This document shows, piece after piece, positions 57,299-64,000 of a stretch of DNA of 64,000 nucleotides. Position numbers and translations under genes: made by a program. A model generated the notes under the pieces. That model was not told the DNA's origin. It did no database searches and was given only the letters and a program-made list of their open reading frames with translations. The DNA is from Posidonia oceanica (Eukaryota > Streptophyta > Magnoliopsida > Alismatales > Posidoniaceae): positions 11,178,001 to 11,242,000 of the forward strand of contig JAZBRS010000037.1 in assembly GCA_037176725.1 (NCBI GenBank), in the 5' to 3' direction. Position 1 is the stretch's first letter; each line of letters starts with the position of its first letter.

Positions 57299-57738
57299 AT
57301 GGAGACCAACGGGAACAAGGACGAATCTCGCGCCGCACGGCGGATGAGGATCCTTGCCCTCCACGTCGCTGCGGGCGATCCGACCACGGCGAGCCGCCCC
57401 GGAGGCGAGATCCTGGTACCGGAGCCGTGCGGCGCGAGGGCGAGGAGGGTGTTGGTGGCGACGTCGGAGCTGTCGGCGTACATGAGAGGGAAGCACAGGG
57501 ACGTGCAGGAGAGGATCTTCGAGTTCTTCGAGTCGAGGCCCGATCTGCGGACGCCGGTGTCCATCTCGATGGAGGACCACCGAGAGCTGTGCATGCGGCA
57601 GCTGGTCGCCATCGTCAGGGACTGCGGGGTCAGGCCGTTCCGGCACGTGCTAGAGGATCCGGAGATGTACTTTGCCATCACTGAGGCCGCCGGGGCCATC
57701 GATATGTCGCTCGGGATTAAGCTTGGGGTTCAGTATAG
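57299..57738 (+). CDS. ACX2: peroxisomal acyl-CoA oxidase, exon 1 (ACX2-like)
   Basis: The enzyme oxidises long-chain acyl-CoA to trans-2-enoyl-CoA with FAD and oxygen, releasing hydrogen peroxide, the first step of peroxisomal beta-oxidation. Exon 1 encodes about 146 residues. LSAYMRGKHRDVQERIF, FFESRPDLRTP, DDHRELCM-type EDHRELCMRQLVAIVRDCGV and DMSLGIKLGVQY match the start of plant ACX2 as I recall it. Residues 15-23, RMRILALHV, resemble a PTS2 peroxisomal signal, though V replaces the usual final L. The exon ends at AG before GTTTGT (57739), giving a phase-2 intron at the point where the family continues with SLWGG. ATG 57299 is the first in frame. No stop or shift. Exon 2 is not in the window because intron 1 carries a copia element. 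Confidence 0.88.
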
Positions 57739-58610
57739 GTTTGTTTTTGTTGTGGTTGGTTCCTCCTTCTTCTTCTTGTTATTGTTATTCGATCACTTAA
57801 GGTTTTAGATTCGTTTTCTTCGAATCAGTTCTAAGAATTGGTGTGGTTTTTGTTTGGAATTCTGGGTCATTGTTTTTTTCCTCCGGATGATTCATTCTTG
57901 CCAATTGTGGTGTCCCATCTTTGTGTCGCTTTTGTTTTGTTTTTTTTTTCCCATTTTTCGTGATGATTGCTTTTGAAATATCCATATCGTCATGTTTATG
58001 GGTTTGAATTTGTGTAGCATCAGTGATATAGAGATTTTCTCCCTTTGTTCTAGTTTGGTGTGTTCTGCCTATGTTTGATTTACTACACGAGTGTGAATTT
58101 GTAATGGTATTTACTAGATGGGTTAATATCTGGATGGTTTGAAGTTACTCACCCGGAAAAATTGAGCTATATGCTTCTACAAAATTTGTTACTACAACGT
58201 ATTGAATAAGATTCTTCTGTTGCCATGTTAAAGTATTTATTAGCTGCTTTTCAGGCCTATGGGGCTGTAACAAAACATAAATTTAAAAAATAAATCACAT
58301 GGCACCATTGTAGCTAATAGCAAAATATATAAGGTTCCCATTTAACTGAAAAAATTTCAGTGAGATTCATATATCTAATATAGTTGATATTATATATCTT
58401 CTGCATCGTTAGTTTTAAAAAACTCACATAAAGTTCCCATTCAAAAAGTACGAGCTATATTTTCTACTTGGTTGTCGTCCTTATGCATGGGTGCGTAGCA
58501 TTTTATTTTTCATAAGTATAAAAAAAACATTAGGTTTTAGGTTATGTTCTCAGAAGGCTGCAAGAAATTAATGATCTTGGAGTGTGCTGTTTACAAGATG
58601 AGCATGCAGA
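57739..58610 (+). other. intron 1 of the acyl-CoA oxidase gene, first part
   Basis: T-rich, non-coding, following the donor GTTTGT. No second exon is visible before the copia insertion at 58611. Confidence 0.7.
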
Positions 58611-58739
58611 TGATAGATGTGATGGGAAAAGAATAAGATGATTGCATTACAAGGATAGGAGTTACATATATAGAGGAATACCCAACAAACAGATATCCAA
58701 TAACCCAACTAGACTAATTAATGTCTAATAAGTCTAACA
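58611..58739 (-). repeat. 3' LTR of copia L (about 129 bp)
   Basis: Starts TGTTAGACTTATTAG (58739, minus) directly after the polypurine tract. The far end near 58611 (..ATCTATCA) is an estimate. Very short LTRs are usual in Ale/Retrofit-type copia elements. Confidence 0.6.
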
Positions 58740-58752
58740 CTCCCCCTCAAAC
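58740..58752 (-). promoter_or_regulatory. polypurine tract of copia L
   Basis: Minus strand GTTTGAGGGGGAG immediately before TGTTAGAC, a standard plant copia plus-strand primer. Confidence 0.85.
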
Positions 58753-59034
58753 TGAAGTATATATATCAATCATGCTCAGTTTGTTACAAAGAGATCTAAA
58801 AATACTAACACCTAGTTCCTTTGTGAAAATATCAGCAAGCTGCTTTGAAGACTGAGTGTAGGGAGTAGAGATAACTCCTCTCATCACCATATCACGCACA
58901 TAGTGATAGTCGACCTCAATATGTTTTGTACGTTCATAGAAGATCGGATTGTTGGTAATGAAAATAACTGTTTAGTTGTCACAATGCATAGTCATGGGAA
59001 CATCTATAGACAAATCAAGCTTTATCAGTAGTGA

Positions 59035-60067
59035 TCAGAGCCACATCATCTCACACGCTATCTGTGCTATAGAGCGATACTCGGTCTCAACACTGGATCT
59101 GGATACAACATTCTGTTTTTTGCTTTGCCAAGTAACAAGGTTGCCTCCAACATACGTGCAGTAACCTGATGTAGACTTTCTATCTCCTCTGTCACCAGCA
59201 TAACCAGAGTCTGAATAAGCTTCAATCTGCAAGTGCCATTCTTCCTGTAAATAAGGCCTTTTCCTGGAGCACTTTTGATATAGGCCAGAACTCGCAATGC
59301 CCTTTGCCAATGGACCATCCTAGGCTCATGCTTAAACTGACTGAGAAGTCCAACTGCATAAGAAATGTGAGGACGAGTGACAGTCAAGTAAATCAACTTC
59401 CTAATCATACGTCTATACTGACCAACATCCTCAAAAAACTAAGACGTACTATCCTAGAAAGCCGGACTTTGATCTATAGGAGTGTTCTCAAGTTTACACC
59501 CCATAAGTTCAGTCTCTCGAAGTAGATCTAGTGCATACTTCCTCTGAGACAATGTCATCTTGTCTTTGGCATAGGTAAACTCAGTGTTTAGAAAATACTT
59601 GAGCTTTTCCATATCCTTGGTAAGAAATTGAGTCTTTAGATACTCTTTGGACTGATTGATCCCTGTAGAATCACTATCATCAACATATACTGTTAGAAGC
59701 ACACATCCTTTGATGGTCTTTCTGAAAAACACTGAATGATCCATTGCACATCTTTGGAAACCACTGTCAGTAACAACTCTGCTGAACTTCTCAAACCATG
59801 CTCGTGGGCTTTAATTGAGACCATAAATTGCTTTATTAAGTAAGCACACCTGATAACAACATAGCTTGGTGGTTGCTCCATAAGAACCTGATCAGAAAGG
59901 TCACCATATAAGAAAGCATTCTTAATATCAAGCTGAGAAAGATCCCATAACTGATTTGTGGCAATAGATAGAAGAACTCGTAGAGAATTTAGGCGAGCAA
60001 CAGGTAAGAAAGTCTCTACATGGTCAACGCCATATGTCTGAGTATAGCCACGAGCAATCAAACAAGC
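59035..60067 (-). pseudogene. copia L: reverse transcriptase C-part and RNase H
   Basis: From 60067 leftward: GYTQTYGVDHVETFLPVARLN, LDIKNAFLYGDL, then, after a shift, the catalytic YVDDSDSTG near 59680 and KYFLNTEFTYAKDKMTLSQR. A further break precedes the RNase H part, with SDSGYAGDRGDRKSTSGYC near 59200 and SRSSVETEYRSIA near 59080. The enzyme would copy element RNA. YVDD is intact, but at least three breaks prevent a full product. Confidence 0.88.
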
Positions 60068-60075
60068 CTTGTACC

Positions 60076-61263
60076 TAGGAGTGCAAATGGATCGGATACG
60101 GTATGGATATGAGTATTACCATATCCGTATCCGTTTTCAAAATGCAGATACGGATACGGATACGGATATCATACGGATAGGAAAATTACATATCCATATC
60201 CTCAAAAAACGGATACAGATACGGAACGGATAAAAGGGAATTGGATATGGATAAAGTCGGATATAAAAACGGATATGACGATATACACATTACATAATCA
60301 AACCATTAATAAGATTTTCATATATTTATATATTTTAAGTTATTTAGTATATATAAAATAAAAATAATATATATCAAAAATAAAAATAAATAAGACATAA
60401 TGATAGATTAGACTTACCTTTTCAAAAAAGAGATGAAATTATCAATCCAAATCTTAATATTCCACCATTATTGATGTATAATTAATTAATGATTAATAAA
60501 AAACTGTCACATTTTGTAACATTTTTGTTAATTAAAATTAGTAAAATCCTATAATTGACAAAGTAAAATATTTGTAAACTAGATAAATAATTTAAAAAAA
60601 TCAAAATGTAATCCATGGATCTTAATCTACATCATCTGGATTATATACACATTAAAATCTACATCATTTAGAAACTCCTAATATACATATCTATTCATGT
60701 ATAAATTCAACGATTTTAAAGTAAGAATCACTAGATCACTAAGTTATAAGTTTCAAAACTAAAATGTAATCCATGGATCTTAATATACATCATCTAGATT
60801 AGGTACACACCAAAATTCATATCATTTAGAAGTCCATAGCATATAGATCTATTCATATACAAATTCAATGGTTCTTTATGAGTTATAATAAGCTATAACA
60901 AGTACATGTTAAATTTAGTACTTAGGAATTTCAAAATTACTTGATTTTTTATATACAATTATTTTAAATAGTTTAGATCATATCTAGCAGTTTAGATTTT
61001 TCATCTAATGATTAGATGTTGAGATATAAAAAGTTGTCTATATATATATACGGATATCCGTAAATTATCCGTATCCGTATCCGTATCGATATCCGTATCC
61101 GTTGAAAATTCAAAAGACATATCCGTATCCGTATTCGCTCAAATTCAAAAAACCATATCCGTATCCGTATCTACTCCTAGGCGGATACGGATATTCGTAT
61201 TCGCTCATAAACGGATACGGATACGGATATTTTACGAATATACCGTATCCGTTTGCACCCCTA
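60076..61263. mobile_element. hAT-type non-autonomous element 3 (1188 bp)
   Basis: Ends TAGGAGTGCAAATGGAT and TAGGGGTGCAAACGGAT (as inverted repeats), duplication CTTGTACC/TTTGTACC (60068-60075 and 61264-61271; 7 of 8). Both ends carry arrays of GGATACGGATAC and the middle is AT-rich without coding. It interrupts the reverse transcriptase of copia L exactly at the duplication. The same family as the 508 bp element at 56391. Confidence 0.9.
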
Positions 61264-61271
61264 TTTGTACC

Positions 61272-61722
61272 TATCCACAGACCCATCTAGCTTGTGCTTG
61301 ATAGTGAACATCCATCTACAAGTGACAATGTTGGTATCTGTAGGATGAGTAACCAAGTCTCAAGTACCACGAGACACCAATACTTCCATTTCATCATCCA
61401 TAGCAGCCTTCCAATGAGGAAGGAGAAGTGTTTTCTGGCAATTCCTGGGAATAGACTCTGTGGAAATAGATAGGGCAAAACTACGGAAAGAAAGTGAAAG
61501 GTGATCATAGAACACAAAATGGGAAATATGATGAGCAGTGGTAGAATGCTTATCTTTTCGTATAACAATAGGCACATGAAGGTTTAAGGTAGGTGGATCC
61601 ACAGATGTCTCGGAGGAAGGCCGAGCCTGAGGTGGTCTTTGGCGACGACGATAAGCCTGCAAAAGATGAGGCACATTTTGTTCCAAAACAGGAGAACTAT
61701 CATCATCTGTGGTTGAATTCAT
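61272..61722 (-). pseudogene. copia L: reverse transcriptase N-part
   Basis: AMDDEMEVLVSRGT near 61365 is followed in another frame by the conserved RWMFTIKHKLDGSVDRYK up to the hAT-type insertion. Upstream is the variable region between integrase and reverse transcriptase, with a long serine- and proline-rich stretch. The join with the part at 60067 is smooth once the insertion and one duplication copy are disregarded. Confidence 0.82.
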
Positions 61723-61779
61723 AATAGTTGGAGGTAAAGGAACACTATCTAAAGGTAAAGGAACACTATCAACAGAATC

Positions 61780-62990
61780 AAAGTAGGGTGTGGACTCGAA
61801 GAAGGTGACATCTACAAAAACAATATAACGACGACTTGATGGATGAAAACATCGATATCCTCTTTGTGTCCTCGAGCACCCAACAAAAATGCATTTAATG
61901 GACCGAGGGAATAACTTATCAAGTTCCGGAGATAGATCCTGAACAAAGGCAACACACCAAAAGCTCTAGGAGGCAATGAAAACAACTCTTTCTCAGGTTG
62001 CAAGCGTCGGAGAGGCACTTCACTACCAAGAGGAGCAGTCGGCATCCTGTTTATAAGATAAGTAGTAAGAACAACATCAGACTATATGTACTTTGGAACA
62101 TGCATTTGTAGCATAAGAGTGCGCGTAACATCCAGAATATGTCGATGTTTATACTCAGCTACACCATTCTGTTGAGATGTATTAGGACAAGTGGTTTGAT
62201 GAAGAACACCAAGAGTAGCACAGTATTTTTGAAGCTCAGTTTGAACAAATTCAAGTACATTATCAGTGTGAAAGATTTTTAGAGTAACAACAAATTGATT
62301 TATTATTTCTGCAAAAAATTGTTTGACTACATCAAGGACCCGAGCACGATCTCGAAGAAGATAAACTCAAGATGCTCGTGAAAAATTATCAACGAAAACA
62401 ATGTAATACTTATGACTTGACACAAATGACACTTTAGCAGGACCAAGACATCATAATAAATCAATTCACACAGACTCTGACTAGTAGTAAGACTAAGATA
62501 CCTATAGATAGTACGTTGATGCTTACCTAATTGACATGACTTACAAACAAAATGACTGACAGAAATCCAAGGTAAAGCCTGCTGAAGCTTACGATAAAAC
62601 GGGTGACTAAACCAAAGGTGTCACAATAATGATGACTCCTATGTAAAAGTAATAGATGCTAATCCTCAAGGTATCTCATCACGAACCAGTAGGTACACCT
62701 TCACGCTCATGGTCCAAACCGATCCTCTTCCCCGTCTATAAATCCTGAAAAGTACAATGAAAAGGGAAAAATGTCACAAAACAATATAATTGCTTTGTAA
62801 TGGCACTAATGGATGAAAGGTTCACTAAAAAATCAATGACATAAAGGACCTTATCAAGAGTAATATGAGAAGAGGCTTTAACAACACATTCCCCAGACAC
62901 TAGACAAGTACAACCATCAGCAATGAAAACGGAACGAATATCAGATAGTTGTGAAAGACGGGTAAAAAGGTCATGGGTACCTGACATGTG
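61780..62990 (-). pseudogene. copia L: protease end and integrase
   Basis: A protease-like DSSTSSHMSGTH lies near 62990-62950, with S where the family has G in DSG. The pre-integrase region holds CQLGKHQRT near 62530. Integrase core motifs FVDNFSRAS (about 62400), FHTDN (about 62270) and QQNGVAEYKHRH (about 62170) are visible but interrupted by stops. The downstream NRMPTAPLGSEVPL and LGARGHKEDIDVF segments near 62040-61850 are shifted. Confidence 0.82.
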
Positions 62991-63959
62991 GGAGGAAGTA
63001 CTAGAGTCTATAATCTAGGAACTGTCCCTAAAAGCACGTAAGGCACTAGTACTTATGGTAGAAGCGTGTGATGCTGTAGCAAAGGGTTGGTTGACTTGCA
63101 ACTGTATAAACCGGTCATAGTCCTCCTGAGAGATGGATATTGTCTAAGTAGGCTAATCCGTAGGGGATGTAGTAGAGATCTCAGTAGTGGCATGAGCAGA
63201 TCTATCAGATCGGTGACCATACTTGCCACAATGCAGACACGAATGTCATTCTCCCCCTGTAGACCGACCCCCTCAACCATAGCCACGACCACGAAAGGAA
63301 GCCACCATCGCAAACTGATCTGGAATAACAACTAGGGTAGCAATGGAGATCCTCAAGACTCTGGAAAAAATGGACTGTAAAGAGGGAACAACCTCAGCAC
63401 CAAGAATCTGTTCCTATAGCTGTGAGCCCAACTTTGGGTTGAAACCTGACATAAAGGCAGCAACAACGAGTTCTTCTTCATATTTCTTCATCTTGGAGAT
63501 ATCAGCCACAAAAGGTTGATAAATCTCCAATTCATCCAGAAGGACACGCAGTGACGTGAAGTAGTCCTATACTGAACGGTCTCCCTGTCGTAGAGAAAAC
63601 AGCTGCTCATAGATCTCATATATCCGAAATATGTTCTTTACATGGCCATATGCTCTTCAAGGTATCCTGGATCTTTTTTATGGGCGTGAGCATCATGATG
63701 CCTTTAGAAATGTTCTCCTCCACACTGCTGACAATCCAAGATATGACAATACAATCATCAACAAACCAACTTTATAAGCAGCATCCTTGACATCAGGAGG
63801 ATCATGTGTCAAATGACGAACCTTCCAATGGACACCAAGGAACGTCTCAAATGCTTGAGACCAAAATAAATAATTTTGTCCATTGAGCCGAACAAAGGTA
63901 CTACTCAAATTCTTCACAAGTTCATCTCTAAACATGGAAGAAGAGACGATAATAACCAA
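62991..63959 (-). pseudogene. copia L: gag
   Basis: Begins near 63935 with MFRDELVKNLSSTFVRLNGQ and NYLFWSQAFETFLGVHWKV, a typical plant copia gag start. The middle part is broken. A knuckle-like CLHCGKYGHRSDRS near 63215 has lost its last cysteine. The primer-binding site and 5' LTR lie beyond the window. Confidence 0.8.
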
Positions 63960-64000
63960 GAAACAGCAACAATAGTGATCTGATTGGATAGAAACAATAC

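Larger units (their letters stand above)
58611..64000 (-). mobile_element. Ty1/copia element L in intron 1, incomplete
   Basis: Antisense to the host gene. From the left: short 3' LTR, polypurine tract, RNase H, reverse transcriptase (split by a hAT-type element), integrase, protease and gag, running off the right edge. Many stops and shifts. If intron 1 is as assumed, the host intron is at least 6.2 kb. Confidence 0.85.

Noticed and set aside
57256..57699. Long frames on other phases and on the minus strand over exon 1
   Set aside because: Shadows of the GC-rich oxidase exon; only the frame from 57299 matches a family.

Overview
This is nuclear DNA of a seed plant, most likely a flowering plant with a large, repeat-rich genome. 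One host gene is visible: an intact first exon (57299-57738) of a peroxisomal acyl-CoA oxidase that most resembles ACX2. Its GC-rich 5' end, like that of many monocot and magnoliid genes, does not fix the species. Nearly everything else is transposable elements, mostly large Ty3/gypsy elements of the Tat/Ogre kind, nested in each other and decayed.

Layout. 1-12057 (+): 3' half of a Tat-type element with a pol pseudogene, an intact extra ORF (plant mobile domain), about 2.4 kb of minisatellites, a polypurine-tract junction and a 4.2 kb LTR. 12362-17925 (-): gag pseudogene, leader and probable LTR of another Tat-type element. 17935-19592 (-): gag-protease fragment of a chromovirus-like gypsy element. 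19594-36131 (+): an element with gag but no pol, its leader split by a 5867 bp solo LTR (21193-27059, duplication GCATA). 36132-44062 (+): 3' end of a third Tat-type element, its LTR split by a 3.7 kb solo LTR (37829-41526). 44063-55527 (-): a Ty1/copia element split by a solo LTR (44707-52966, GATTC) that holds a 5873 bp solo LTR (45851-51723, GTGTG). Its own LTR carries a hAT-type element (54245-55148). 55528-58610: gene neighbourhood with a second hAT-type element and exon 1. From 58611 a second copia element (-) sits in intron 1 and is split by a third hAT-type element (60076-61263).

The most unusual content is structural, not coding. Unrelated LTRs and 3' regions carry arrays of short hairpins of fixed geometry whose arms often change together: GTCGCC-N9-GGCGAC modules with mostly 28-nt periodicity, back-to-back GTAAGACGCT-N8/9-AGCGTCTTAC pairs, GATAAGT/ACTTATC arrays, and a CCCCTGGTRTC hairpin ending in a copy of the polypurine-tract sequence. 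At all three polypurine-tract/LTR junctions the tract can lie in an 11-nt bulge of a conserved stem that includes the first LTR bases, with one compensated base pair. All eight Tat-type LTR 3' regions also carry a primer-binding-site look-alike. All pairing was done by eye and needs computation.
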